Positions 11,531 to 22,938 of a DNA stretch of 64,000 nucleotides are shown here, in pieces (the stretch's first letter is position 1; the number at the start of each line of letters is the position of its first letter). The DNA lies in the NCBI RefSeq assembly GCF_950295315.1, contig NC_080177.1:85302623-85366622 (forward strand). Direction: 5' to 3'. Source of the stretch: Erinaceus europaeus (lineage: Eukaryota; Chordata; Mammalia; Eulipotyphla; Erinaceidae). The notes below the pieces were generated by a model. It saw only the letters and a program-made list of their open reading frames with translations. It did not search any database and had not been told where the DNA came from. Position numbers and translations under genes: made by a program.

Positions 11531-12387
11531 GGCAGTGGGTTTCTGTCTAGATGCTGAGCACCATACACAGCCTTTTCAGTCCAGTTTTTGCTTTATTCTG
11601 AATTCCTTGAGTACTAAGGAAAACAGCCTTTCCAGTAACCTTTTATTCTATTCTGTTAAACAACAAATGAAGGGAATAATTGGGAGGCTGGTAGCTATCT
11701 CGGGAGACAGATAATTGCATCAGCTGGCTAGTGGGCCGCAGGTGGCCTGCTTGCTCAGACACTCAACTCAGGTTTGCACCAGTGAAGCTCTGACACCATG
11801 GCGGCTTCCTTTTCTCCCTCTGCATCTCGACCTCCGCCTTCTTACCTGAGAATGGAGGCCTGCAGCGGGGAGCCCCCAGGAACAATAAAATGAGTCAACA
11901 CGGACATAACCTAAGGAGACTACAGTTTGGAGAAAACCTTCCCCATAGTAATTTCTGAAGCTTACATGATCTCTATTTTCTCTTTTTACGCTTCCTAACA
12001 TAGAAGCTCAGCACTGTTGTCCAGGAATGCACTAGCAGCGAGACGAGGAACAGCCCTGGGTGGGGAGTCTCACAGCAGAGCAGCACAGACACCTGCCACG
12101 GGAGCTGAGACTGTCAGCGCTATCACGTGAACCATCATCTCTCCAGTAAATTTTCTAACTGTTTTGGGATTAAAAATAAAGGGCTTGTTAGCACTGAGTT
12201 TTCTATTAGTCTTAACATATCAACTTGCTTTTCAAAGTTAGTCTGATATAAAAATAGCATAATGGCGGTCATATTTCATGTTGAAAGACAAAAGACTTTT
12301 CACTAGATAAGCCAGTTATTTGTGGGCTAAAAGAAATAGTTTGGATGTAGGCTGAAATAAATATAGAAGATAAAAGAATTAATGTTT

Positions 12388-12603
12388 TGGGACCAGGTGG
12401 TGGTGCATCTGGTTGAGTGCACATGTTACAATGTGCAAGGACCTGGGTTCAAGCCCTCAGTCCCCACCTGCAGGGGAAAGCTTTGCAAATGGTGAAGAAG
12501 TAGGGTTGCAGGTATTTCTCTGTCTCCCTAACTTCGCCTCCCTTCTCGATTCCTGGCTGTCTCTATCCAATAAATAAATAAATAAATAAATAAAATAATG
12601 ATG
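12388..12603 (+). mobile_element. Family B SINE
   Basis: Clear head GGACCAGGTGGTGGTGCATC, B box GGTTCAAGCCC, tail TCTATCCAATAAATAAATAA. An A SINE later entered its ATAATA tail. Confidence 0.88.
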
Positions 12604-12623
12604 ATAATAATAATAAATGTTTA

Positions 12624-12906
12624 GGGAGTCGGGTTGTAGCACAGCGGGTTAAGCGCATGTGGAGCAGAGTGCAAGGACTGGCATAAGGATCCAGGTTTGA
12701 GCCCCCGGCTCCCCACCTGCAGGGGAGTCACTTCACAGGCGGTGAAGCAGGTCTGCAGGTGTCTGTCTTTCTCTCCCCGTCTCTGTCTTCCCCTCCTCTC
12801 TCCATTTCTCTCTGTTCTATCCAACAACGACAACAATAATAATAACTACAACAATAAAACAAGGGCAACAAAAGGGAATAAATAAATAAAATAAATATTT
12901 TTTAAA
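12624..12906 (+). mobile_element. Family A SINE inserted in the tail of a B SINE
   Basis: Flanked by a perfect 20-bp duplication (12604-12623 and 12907-12926) ending AATAAATGTTTA. It landed in the ATAATA tail of the B SINE at 12388-12603, showing A insertion after B. Confidence 0.92.
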
Positions 12907-13014
12907 ATAATAATAATAAATGTTTAAACTCAGAAAATACCACAAATTACTAATAATCCCTTAAGGGAACCTTTTGTTCATTAATCACTAAGGAATAATT
13001 TTCTCTCTTCTTCT

Positions 13015-13408
13015 ATTTTTATTAGGGCTTCACCTCTGCAGGCTGATTTATTTTCAAACAGAGCCTGAGAGAGAGAGACAATGAGAGATGGAAAGGTGCA
13101 CGGCTTCCACTGACACTGTCCCTCGTAGAGTGAAGGCTGAGCTCAAACTGGGGCCTCCACGCTCAGCCAGGCAGCCCCCCCCCCCCCCCCCCAGGGAGCT
13201 GTCTCCTCAACCCCAGGTCCTGTTAGTGGTTGTTATGGACACTGGCAAATCACTACTCCAGGTCAACTTTTTTAGAGCGAGAGAAGGGAAAGACCCCATT
13301 ACACCCGGAAACCTCCTCCCATGTGGTGGGAGTTGGGTTCGAATCTGCACTGCACACGTGACCAGGCAGGAACACTAACCAAGGGGGCTGTTCTGCTAAC
13401 CTCCCACC
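13015..13408 (-). mobile_element. Two diverged antisense SINEs with a C18 run
   Basis: 13015-13200 has GAGAGAGAGAGACAATGAGAG and GGGGCCTCCACGCTC, with a C18 homopolymer at about 13175. 13215-13408 has GTTGGGTTCGAATCTGC, a reversed B box. Family assignment is uncertain. Confidence 0.4.
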
Positions 13409-13479
13409 AAAGCCCACTCTCCCAGAGATGTTTTCAGATCACGTTAAAAACACAGGGGCACTAATAAACTTTTCTCGTG

Positions 13480-14097
13480 TTTGGGAGCTACTCTCTGCTT
13501 TAGTCCATCTTTCTAATCCTATTTCAACTCTGACACCATTTTCCCAGACAATATTCTTAGTCCACATGCATGCCAGCAAAAATCACTAAAGTCATGGGCT
13601 CCTTGGAACATACCTAAAATAGACTTCCTAGCTTCTTCCCAACCCGAAGACCCCTGATTTCATCTCCTCTATTCCTACCTTTGGATTCCTGCTTAGTAAA
13701 CATTTAATTTTGCTTTATATTTTACCGCCTTTCAGCCACAAAGTTGCAGATGCTACATGACTCCATCCTGACTTCCCTGGGCAGAAGACCTCACCACTGT
13801 GTCCTTAAACCTAACTGTCCCAGGGCCCTGCCCCACTAGGAAACATAGAAACAGGCTGGGGATGTGGATCCACCTGCCAACACCCATGTTCAGCGGGGAA
13901 GCAATTACAGAAGCCAGACCTTCCACCTTCTGCATCCCACAATGACCCTGGGTCCATGCTCCCAGAGGGATAGAGAATGGGAAAGCTTCCAATGGAGGGG
14001 ATGGGATACAGAACTCTGGTGGTGGGAACTGTGTGGAATTGTCCCCCTGTGATCTTACAATCTTACTAATCATTCTCAAATCACTAATAACACATTA
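13480..14097 (+). mobile_element. Family E1 retroposon
   Basis: It matches the 1.3-2.1 kb copy over CATGGGCTCCTTGGAACATA, AGCCACAAAGTTGCAGATG and TTCCAATGGAGGGGATGGGA, ending near CAAATCACTAATAACACATT. It lacks the CACCCATG part of the core through a small deletion. Confidence 0.75.
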
Positions 14098-14712
14098 AAC
14101 GTAAAACACAGTTTTATTGAGCACTATCCAAGTTATTTGGTTCTATTCCAAAGTTTGTTGATCTCATATTATGAGATATTTAGGGGATGAGAAGGGACAT
14201 ATGGACTTAATATAAAGCTTTGATTAACATGATGATCAGAGTATATAATAATTATTTTAATTACTTCTATATGATTTATTTTGCTGCCCAGGGACTAAAT
14301 CCACAGACTCACACATGAGCAGGCTTCTGCTCAGAGGACTCCCTGTGCTGATCTGTCCATGCTTTTCAAATAGAGAGAGAGTGTGTGTGGAGACGGAAGG
14401 CAAGGCAGAAGGGTAAGGACAGAAACCACAGTGTGACTCAATAGCTGACGTCATGCCCCTGTGCTGCCCTTGGGCTTCCCAGGTGATGCCTTCATTCTAA
14501 CCAGAGTCTTGTAACACTGGGCAGACACTCTGCCAGCTGAGCTAGCTCCTGGGCATTGATTTTAAGTCCATTTTCAAATACTGCATTATTTTAAATTTTT
14601 ATTTACTTTTAGGAGACAGACAGGCACAACAGAGTTCTGTCCTGGCGGACTGTATTTTATGTGAGCGTTTGTTTTTGTTGTCTTCATTTTGCAGGGGGTA
14701 TTGTCTTCCCTG

Positions 14713-14725
14713 TATGTGCGCGCGC

Positions 14726-14769
<44 letters not shown>

Positions 14770-15425
14770 CTGTGAGTGTGTGTACGAGTGTGAGAGTCTA
14801 TATATGTGCGTGTGAGTGTGTGTGTCTGTGAGTGTGTGTACGAGTGTGAGAGTCTATATATGTGTGTGTGTGTGTCTGTGAGTGTGTGTGTCTGTGTGAG
14901 TGTGTGTGTCTGTGAGTGTGAGTGTGCGTGTGCATGTTTGAGTGTGACTGTGAGTGTGTGTACGAGTGTGAGAGTCTATATATGTGCGTGTGAGTGTGTG
15001 TGTGTGTGTGCCTGTGAGTGTGAGTGTGTGTGTGTATGAGTGTGAAAGTCTCTGTGTGTCTGTGTGTCTGTGTGAGTGTCTGTGTGAGTGTGCCTGTGTC
15101 TGTGTGAGTGTGTGTGTTTCTGTGTGTGTGTGTCTGTGTGTGTGTCTATGTCTGTGTGAGTGTGCCTGTGTGAGTGTCTCTGTGTGTGTGACTGTGTATG
15201 TGTTTCTGTGTGAGTATGCCTGTGTCTGTGTGAGTGTGTGTCTCTGTGTGTGTTTCTGCCTGTGTGTTTCTGTGTGTGTGAGTGTGTCTCTGTGTGTGTG
15301 TGTCTATGTCTGTGTGAGTGTGCCTGTGTCTGTGTGAGTGTGTGTATGAGTGTCTCTGTGCGTGTGACTGTGTATGTGTTTCTGTGTGAGTGTTTCTCTG
15401 TGTGTGTGTGTGTGTGTGTGTGTGT
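14713..15425. repeat. GT-rich array with CG start and higher-order units
   Basis: Begins with (GC)5 then (GT)n. It continues as mixed GTGTGAGTGTGT / TGTGTCTG text with larger repeats: GTACGAGTGTGAGAGTCTAT occurs at about 14782, 14839 and 14961, and GACTGTGTATGTGTTTCTGT at about 15190 and 15367. Strong Z-DNA potential at the CG/GT start. It yields false Cys/Val and Thr/His frames. Confidence 0.95.
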
Positions 15426-15691
15426 TGGAGCTCCCTGCCTAGTTCCTGTACAACAACTCCACTCTTGCTAGTGGCCACATTTTTTTTGGAAAGACAGAGG
15501 AGTAAGAGAGAAAGCGGCCCCGAGAGCACAGCTCTGTCACACACATAGCTCTTGCCTCCTCCCCACCCCGTGCACACACACACACGCACGGGGGTGCAGG
15601 GATAGGACCCATGCAGGCCCTCACTGCGACATGTGTTCTAGCATGTGTATTCTAGCATGTGTGTTTGGCCAGGTCTGCCGCCGTCCAGTCC

Positions 15692-15838
15692 CATATTTAT
15701 TTGTTGCTTGGTTGCTTGCTTTTTCCAGAGCACTGCTCAGCTCTGGTTCACAGAGATGCAGGGAACTGAACCTGGGACTTTGGAGCCCCAGACATGACAG
15801 TTCCTTTGCAGAACCACTGTGCTACTGCCCCTGCCAGT
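15692..15838 (-). mobile_element. Family C SINE
   Basis: Contains CCAGAGCACTGCTCAGCTCT, GGGAACTGAACCTGGGACTT and GCAGAACCACTGTGCTACTG. Confidence 0.85.
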
Positions 15839-16119
15839 AACATGTGTTCTCCAGGCTGTGCTGACTCTCAGGTCCAGTAGGAGATGTTCTTAGAGAATAA
15901 TGATGAATTTCCTGTATCTGCTAACTGCACTCATGCTGGCATCCTCAACTGCTTGTGTGTAAAGGAATTTTCCAGATAAATGTTGTCTAATAAAGACTGT
16001 TTAACATAAGGATTGAATGTCAAAATATTATAACGCGAAAAAGAGATATGTGTACCTCCCCTTCCTGGACTTTATCTTTGAATACCACCTTCTGGGTGGT
16101 ATTGACAGAAGATACTCTT

Positions 16120-16349
16120 TTTTTTTTTTTTTTAGTTTTTTAATCATTACTTATTTATTGGATAGAGATAGCCAGAGATAGAGATGGAAGGGAGAGAGAC
16201 AGAGAGGGAGAGAGACAGAGAGACAACTGCAACGCTGCTTCACCGCTCGTGAAGCTTTCCCCCTGGAAGTGGCGACCAAGGACTTGAACCTGGGACCCTG
16301 GCAGTGTAACATGTGCGCTCAACCCAGTGTGCTACCACCCAGCGCCCCT
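16120..16349 (-). mobile_element. Family B SINE
   Basis: Flanked by AGAAGATACTCTT / AGAACATACTCTT. Reversed tail TTATTGGATAGAGATAGCC, reversed head GTGCTACCACCCAGCGCCCC. Confidence 0.9.
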
Positions 16350-16982
16350 AGAACATACTCTTCACTGAGACATCCCTTTAAGATAAATTCTTTCTTCTAT
16401 GGCACGATATAGAACTAAACATTATGGTGAAAAAAAATCCTAAAAAAAATAATGTAAATTTCTAAATACAAAAGAAAAGACTAAGAACAAAGAAGCCCTA
16501 AAAACTATTCCACAGCAATAAAGTGTTTGCTTCCATCGTTGTGAAAAAGTCAGCAACTATTTACTGGACCGTGGCTTACAGGGCCAGAAATGTGTCATCT
16601 CCTAGAAAATCACATGCATTTCACAGAACTGGGAGAGGGCCATGGCAGCTGCAGGTTACTGGTGTGACCTAGAAGGCTTTAAGCCAAGATTCAAAGTAGG
16701 AAGAAAAATGTGAGACTGTAAAATTGCTATCACAGTGGACAGTAAGTGTCAAACAAAAGTAAGACACAATGAAAGATGTCTACAAATTGTTTCTTTCTTT
16801 TTAATTGGGGGGGATTAATAGTTCACAGTAAATGCAGTTGTTGGTACATGTGTAAAATATCTCAGTTTTCTGCAAAACACTCCCCCACAAAAATAATTCT
16901 TGGGAATATTATGCCTAATATATGAAGTATTATAAGTAAAACTTAAATAAAATCATGGACATGTTAAGGTTATAAAATAAAA

Positions 16983-17212
16983 TTGCACAAGGACCTGGGT
17001 CTGAGCCCTGGTCCCCGCCTGTAGGTGGTAAGGGGAGAAGGTTCACAAGAGGTGAAGCTGGTTTGCAGGTTCCTCCCCTCTCTCCCTCCCTCCTCTCTCA
17101 ATTTCTATCCAATAAAATGGGAAAATGATCACACTGTGAGTGACAGTGGACTCCTCGTGCTGGCACCAAGCCCTAGTGATAACCCTGGTGACAAGAGAAA
17201 TAAAGCAGTAAA
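16983..17212 (+). mobile_element. Family B SINE with extended 3' unit
   Basis: Starts at GCACAAGGACCTGGG (head trimmed) with CTATCCAATAAAATGGG. It then has an extra unit GGCACCAAGCCCTAGTGATA and CCTGGTGACAAGAGAAATAAA, seen also at 10.2, 18.2 and 22.9 kb. Confidence 0.75.
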
Positions 17213-17529
17213 TATAACAGAATCGTGCTTTCATTCCTCACACCACTAGGGCAGACGCATCGAAGGAGAGCTCTAGGTAGGTGTGTGCACTGCGCGAGCG
17301 TCACCTTCTCCAGTGGCTGGCAGGTAGCATGGTCTTCAGGTCACAGGGTGGGGGCCGAGGCCTAGGTATCCCTGCTCAAGGCTCTAGCTGGCCAAAACAA
17401 GGAGAAGGCTCAAGGCCTGAACTAGAAGCCAGATCCGGCTGACATCTTTATGGCTGACATATTTTTCTTCCTCCCTCTCTCTCTCTCTCTCTCTCTCCAT
17501 ATATGTGTGTTGTGTATTGAATTTTTTAT

Positions 17530-17827
17530 AGTTTTTAAAATTTATTTATTTATTTATTTTCCCTTTTGTTGCCATTGTTTTTTATTGTTGTAGTTATTAC
17601 TGCTGTTGTTATTGATGTCATCGTTGTTGGATAGGACAGAGAGAAATGGAGAGAGGAGGGGAAGACAGAGAGGAGGAGAGAAAGACAGACACCTGCAGAC
17701 CTGCTTCACCGCCTATGAAGCGACTCCCCTGCAGGTGGGTTGCCGGGGGCTCAAACCGGGATCCTTACTCCGGTCCTTGCACTTCGCACCACATGTGCTT
17801 AACCCGATGTGCTACCGCCCAACTCTC
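17530..17827 (-). mobile_element. Family A SINE
   Basis: The antisense copy starts with TTTATTTATTTTCCCTTTTG and ends with the reversed head ACCGCCCAACTCTC. B box present as GCTCAAACCGGGAT. Confidence 0.88.
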
Positions 17828-17929
17828 GACTGACATAATTCTAACATGCATAGGAAAATGTTAGAAACCTAAGTGAATACATATATGATTTACTTTCCTC
17901 AAAAGAAAATCTATTCCAACATAGTCAGG

Positions 17930-18213
17930 GAGGGGCTGGCTAGGGGCACAGCCAGTAGAGTGCATGCCTTACTTAGCATGATGCTCACCCAGTGCAGGCC
18001 TCTGGTCCTCCCCCCCCCCCCCCAGGGGTGAGGCTCCAGCAGCAGTGGTGCAATGCTCCAGGCATCTCTGCTTTCTCTTTGCCTCTGCCCCACCCCCACC
18101 CACTCCTGTCCTCTCATCCACTATTAACAAGGAGAAAAGCACATTCACTGGGAAGCTTGGGGTTTCACGGACACTAAGTCCCAGTGGTGAGTCTGGTCCA
18201 TAAGTAAAGCAAC
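17930..18213 (+). mobile_element. Family B-like SINE with extended 3' unit and a C14 run
   Basis: Head GGGGCTGGCTAGGGGCACAG, C-run replacing the linker at about 18010, and the 3' unit CACTAAGTCCCAGTGGTGAG. Diverged. Confidence 0.6.
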
Positions 18214-20284
18214 AGGAATTTTTTTCCCTGTTTTTGCCTCACAAGAAACAACCTTGTGGCTAAAAATATCCTTGCATATTCAGGAGTTGTAAACTACTTT
18301 ATGATCAAGAAAGGAAAAGACGGGAATTTAGAGATGTTGAAATCTGGGGAAATAAAATCGAAAGATGATAAACACTTTCACTGGAAAATAGAATAGCAAT
18401 TCCAGCCAAAAAAATAAAAATAAAAAACACATAATATAGTTAGTTTGTTGGCTCCATTGAGTTGGGTCCTTCTCAGGATTAATTCTAATTCTGCTTAAGT
18501 GTGTCTACTGATGGTAAAAAGAAAAGTCTTGAGTGGTATCTACTTTTCCCTTTAAAGTAACCGGAAGTGAACTTCACATGCCCTGCAGGCACTGGGACAA
18601 AGGCTTTTGAAGAATATTAGAATGAACTAAAGGACGCTGAGCAGACTCAGGTGAATTCTGTCATCAGTCAGCCTCCAGGGAGCTTTTCTATACCCACATA
18701 TAAGCAAATATACTTAAGATAAACTATAGATGAGATTCAACCCTATCTTTGCAAATAAACCTACAAACAGAAAATAGGAAAGGGGTCCCTACAGAAAACA
18801 GTCTAATTCTGCAAACAGAAGATGGGCATTAGGCATTTCAGTATTTTCAAACACTAGCAGCAGCAGCAGATGAGTCTGACTGACTGAATCACACGGTCAG
18901 GCCTTGGGAAAGAGTGTGATGTGTCAAAGTCAAGAATTTCCCAAGATGCCCTTGTATAAAGATTTAAATGTATCATCCTCTAAGAAAAAAATATAAGACA
19001 AAGCCATCAGTTGAGGAAGAGAAAAAAAACCAGATTCCATTATGTCTCTATCTCCTCTATCAAGTGACTTCATTGCCAATGCAGAACACATGAATTTATT
19101 TATTTTATGAGGAGACCGGAATGGAAGCGAGCTCTAGAGAATCACTCCAGCATAGCTGGTGCTGCAGATCAGGCTCTGGGCCTCACGCACGCAACGCCTG
19201 AGTTCTACCTGCAGTCTTAGCTCCAGCAGCAAACACCCAATGTTGGGACGGCTTTGAAGTTTTGTTCGAGTCCAGTAAAGGAAGAGAGACAGGCTCTGTG
19301 TTTTGGCATGCCAATGGCCTGTGTATACTTGGGTAAGGGGTGGCTTTTCACAGAAGGGTTTTTTGTTTGTTTGTTTAGTGATAAGACTATAGGATAAGAA
19401 CATTCAACCTAAAATTTATCTTAATGATGATGTGTTCTACATAGGCTTTAGTTATAACTCTGTGGGAAAAATATCAAGAACCATTAGTTGTGAAAGTAGA
19501 ACAGAGAGGTTCAGTGAGGACACGGCCTCATTCTCTCTCTAAACAAGTATGTGCAGACCCCAAAACACCCCTGCCACTTAGTCAAGGAAGTGAGCAGCAA
19601 ACTAGAGAACTCCATGGCTGTCAGGGGAGGATGAACAGAGTTGGTGGTGGTCTATCCGAAGGAGCTCACATAACTTGTGATCGGATACTATTTTGTTGTA
19701 ATTAAAGTCACCCTAGATAATAAACTACAGAACAAGAAACAATGCAAATACCTACATTTAAAATTCAGAGGTGTAATTTATAGCAACAAAAGATAGCTGA
19801 GGTTAACAGTAGCTCATCTGAAAGAGACAAATTGTCCAATTAACTCATAATTTTCAGTTACCTGAGTTAACAGAAAGGTTAGGTAAACATGATCTTGTTC
19901 TCATTTTACTGAAACAGTTCTATTCTTCAGAAATTTCGAATTAATATTTAAAGCATCATATGAATACTTATAACCATACCTATGGTGACTTTCTAGCATT
20001 TTAGAAATTGAAATTTAAGACTTATTCAATATAAGTGTTAACACCTCTTACATAAGCTTATAAGATTATTCCATGTAACACCTGTCACATGTCTAATGAT
20101 GAGGGTTTTTAAAAAGTTCAAAGATTGTCACGTTGATGCCTATGCTGTCAAAGTAAAACACATACCTTAATTTCACAGATCTGAAACTTAACTTGGAACA
20201 GTTTTGTATAGAGTGATACTGATTTTAAGAAAGGAAATTATTCTCGAATTCATGCAAAGAAATTATCAGTGCACACCAACAAGT
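18214..20284. other. Unique intron sequence
   Basis: Only a weak D-like SINE at 19091-19222 was seen. No exon or RNA gene was recognised. Confidence 0.5.
19091..19222 (-). mobile_element. Diverged antisense SINE, D-like
   Basis: GAATTTATTTATTTTATGAG start and GATCAGGCTCTGGGCCTC, with an end CTGCAGTCTTAGCTCC. The family call is weak. Confidence 0.4.
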
Positions 20285-20880
20285 CAAAATCCACACTCAC
20301 ACACACTCACTGCGCACACATCTCACCTGTCTGATGCCCAGGCGGTAGACACACTCACACTCACGGGCACACGTCTCACCTGTCTGATGCCCAGGCGGTA
20401 GGCACACTCACACTCACACTCACGGGCACGTGTCTCACCTGTCTGATGCCCAGGCGGTAGGCACACTCACGGGCACGTGTCTCACCTGTCTGATGCCCAG
20501 GCAGTAGGCACACTCACACTCACTCACACTCACACTCACGGGCACGCGTCTCACCTGTCTGATGCCCAGGCGGTAGGCACACTCACACTCACGGGCACGC
20601 ATCTCACCTGTCTGATGCCCAGGCGGTAGGCACACTTACACTCACACTCACGGGCACACGTCTCACCTGTCTGATGCCCAGGCGGTAGGCACACTCACAC
20701 TCATGGGCACGTGTCTCACCTGTCTGATGCCCAGGCGGTAGGCACACTCACGGGCACGTGTCTCACCTGTCTGATGCCCAGGCGGTAGGCACACTCATAC
20801 TCACACTCACGGGCACACGTTTCACCTGTCTGATGCCCAGGCGGTAGGCACACTTACACTCACACTCACACTCACGGGCA
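20285..20880. repeat. Minisatellite of 47 + 6n bp units, open at an assembly gap
   Basis: Ten copies of CTGTCTGATGCCCAGGCGGTAG start at intervals of 53, 59, 47, 69, 53, 59, 53, 47 and 59 bases. The differences are mainly multiples of six and come from a variable number of ACTCAC hexamers inside each unit. The array runs straight into the N block, so its true length is unknown. Confidence 0.95.
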
Positions 20881-21080
20881 NNNNNNNNNNNNNNNNNNNN
20901 NNNNNNNNNNNNNNNNNNNNNNNNNNNNNNNNNNNNNNNNNNNNNNNNNNNNNNNNNNNNNNNNNNNNNNNNNNNNNNNNNNNNNNNNNNNNNNNNNNNN
21001 NNNNNNNNNNNNNNNNNNNNNNNNNNNNNNNNNNNNNNNNNNNNNNNNNNNNNNNNNNNNNNNNNNNNNNNNNNNNNNNN
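20881..21080. other. Assembly gap (200 N)
   Basis: Exactly 200 undetermined bases at the end of the minisatellite. Probably a placeholder of fixed size, not a measured length. Confidence 0.99.
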
Positions 21081-21278
21081 CTAGTCCCTCTCTCCACCAT
21101 CACATTACTTCCAACAGGAACGTCAGCACAAGCCCTCCTGGGACTATACTAGGTTATTTTTGTCCTGACATGAGAGCAGCCTAGAATGTTCTGGATCATA
21201 TTGATGGGGTAAATAGCATTTATAGATCTTCCTGAAGTTTTCGAGCAACTTTCTGCCCTAATCCTGCTTCCTAATTCT

Positions 21279-21416
21279 TTATTTTTATTTTTATTTTTTA
21301 ACCAGAGCACTGCTCAGCTCTGGTTTATGGTGGTGCAGGGGGATTGAATCTGGGACTTTGGAGCCTCAGGCATGAGAGTCTGTTTGCATACCCATTATGC
21401 TGCCTACCCTCCACCC
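21279..21416 (-). mobile_element. Family C SINE inside E1
   Basis: Flanked by CCTGCTTCCTAATTCT / CCTGCTTCTTGATTCT. Core ACCAGAGCACTGCTCAGCTC, end ATTATGCTGCCTACCCTCC. Confidence 0.88.
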
Positions 21417-21854
21417 CTGCTTCTTGATTCTGCTCCCAACTCTGACACCATCTTCTAAAGCAATATTTCTAGTCTACACACATGGTAAATATCGAGCTCA
21501 AGCAGAGACGGCTAAGACAGGCTCCTAGGACCATTCCTAAAATACACCTCCTAGCTTCCTTCTTCCCTAACGTCCCTAGTTTCATCTGCTCTGCTACCAC
21601 TTTATGCTTCCTGTTTATTTTGTCCTGTTTTGAATCTCACTGCATTTCAGCCACCAAGTTGCAAGTGCTTTTGTGATTCCATCCTGATCTCACCTGTGTG
21701 TCCTGGAACCTCCCCTCCCCAGAGCCCTGCCCCACTATGGAAAGACAGAAACAGGCTGGGGTTGTGGGTCCACGTGCCAACACCCATGTCCAGTGGAGAA
21801 GCAATGACAGAAGCCAGAACTCCCACCTTCTGCTCCCCATAAAGAATTTGGGTC

Positions 21855-22622
21855 AGATCTACAGGGATACAGAGGTCACATAGGTTCCTAAGCTGAATAT
21901 GGGCCCCAGATGAGATCAAACCTGATCAAATCTGGGGTTTACAGTGAACAATATTTATACACCTTTCCCATATTAGGGAGCTACTTTCTTCCCTGATCCA
22001 GCTTTCTGGTCCTTTTGCCAGCCATGACATCACCTCCCCAGACAATAACTTAGATCCACCTGCATATCAGGTTTCAGGCTCAGGGAAAAAACAAACAACA
22101 AAAATAAGCGAGTATAGTCCCAGGCCCTTTGGAATATAACTAAAATATGCCTACTAGCTATCTACAAAATGGAGACCCCCCCCCCCTCCAATGCTTCATC
22201 TGTACTATTCCAGCCTTTGGGTTTATGATTAGTCAACAACATGTTTGGCTTTGTATGTTAACTCTCTTTTCAGCCACCAGGTTCCAGACGCCAGCATGAT
22301 GCCAACCAGACTTCCCTGGACAGACAACCCCACCAATGTGTCCTGGAGCTCCGCTTCCCCAAACAGGCTGGGAGTATGGACCCACCTGTCAACGCCCATG
22401 TTCAGCGGGGAAGCAATTACAGACGCCAGACCTTCCAGCTTCTGCATCCCACAGTGACCCTGGGTCCATACACCCAGAGGGATAAAGAATAGGAAAGCTG
22501 TCAGGGGAGGGGAGGGGGTATACAGTTCTGGTGGTGGGAACTATGTGGAGTTGTACCCCTCTCATCCTATGGTTTTGTCAGTGTTTCCTTTTTATAAATA
22601 AAATAATAATAATAATAATAAT
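21855..22622 (+). mobile_element. Family E2 retroposon, nested, with 14-bp target-site duplication
   Basis: A 768-bp element flanked by a perfect AAAGAATTTGGGTC duplication. It shares the 3' half with E1 (core CACCAGGTTCCAGACGCCAG, CATGTTCAGCGGGGAAGC). It ends with GGTTTTGTCAGTGTTTCC and an (AAT)n tail. The 14-bp duplication starting in A-rich sequence and the A-rich tail fit L1-type endonuclease integration, not an LTR element. Confidence 0.82.
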
Positions 22623-22855
22623 AAAGAATTTGGGTCCATACTCCCAGAGGGATAAAGAATAGGGAAGCTTCCAATGGAGGGTAACAGACACTGAACCCTG
22701 ACAGAAGGAACTGTGTGGAGTTATGTCCTTATTACAATTATTATACCCCTTACAAACTTGTAAATCAATATTAAATTATTAATATAAATAAATTCTTTAA
22801 AATAAACCAATAAAATAAAAGAGGAAGGTAGGAAGGCAGGCATGCAGGTAGTAAG

Positions 22856-22938
22856 GAAATATGGTCACTGGGAGTGGTGGACCTTGGTGCTGGCCCTGAG
22901 CCCCAGTGGCAAGTCTGGTGGCAATAAAAAAAAAATCA
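22856..22938 (+). mobile_element. 3' unit of a B-type SINE
   Basis: Only the extended terminal unit remains: GACCTTGGTGCTGGCCCTGA and GTCTGGTGGCAATAAA with an A-rich end. Confidence 0.55.

Larger units (their letters stand above)
10273..12387. other. Largely unique intron sequence
   Basis: Holds two B SINEs (11010-11220, 11338-11530). The rest, including a 124-codon minus-strand open frame at 10287-10661, was not recognised. Confidence 0.45.
21165..22790 (+). mobile_element. Family E1 retroposon split by a C SINE and an E2 element
   Basis: The E1 parts are 21165-21278, 21417-21854 and 22623-22790. The first break is an antisense family C SINE. The second is a full E2 insertion, flanked by AAAGAATTTGGGTC at 21841-21854 and 22623-22636. 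The E1 tail then continues with CCATACTCCCAGAGGGATAA. Confidence 0.8.

Noticed and set aside
14806..15589. Cys/Val-rich and Thr/His-rich open frames
   Set aside because: Products of the GT/CA array in different frames; low-complexity translations.
20331..20880. CRISPR-like array of regularly spaced repeats
   Set aside because: There are no unique spacers: the whole unit is repetitive and spacing varies through ACTCAC hexamer number. The genome is mammalian.
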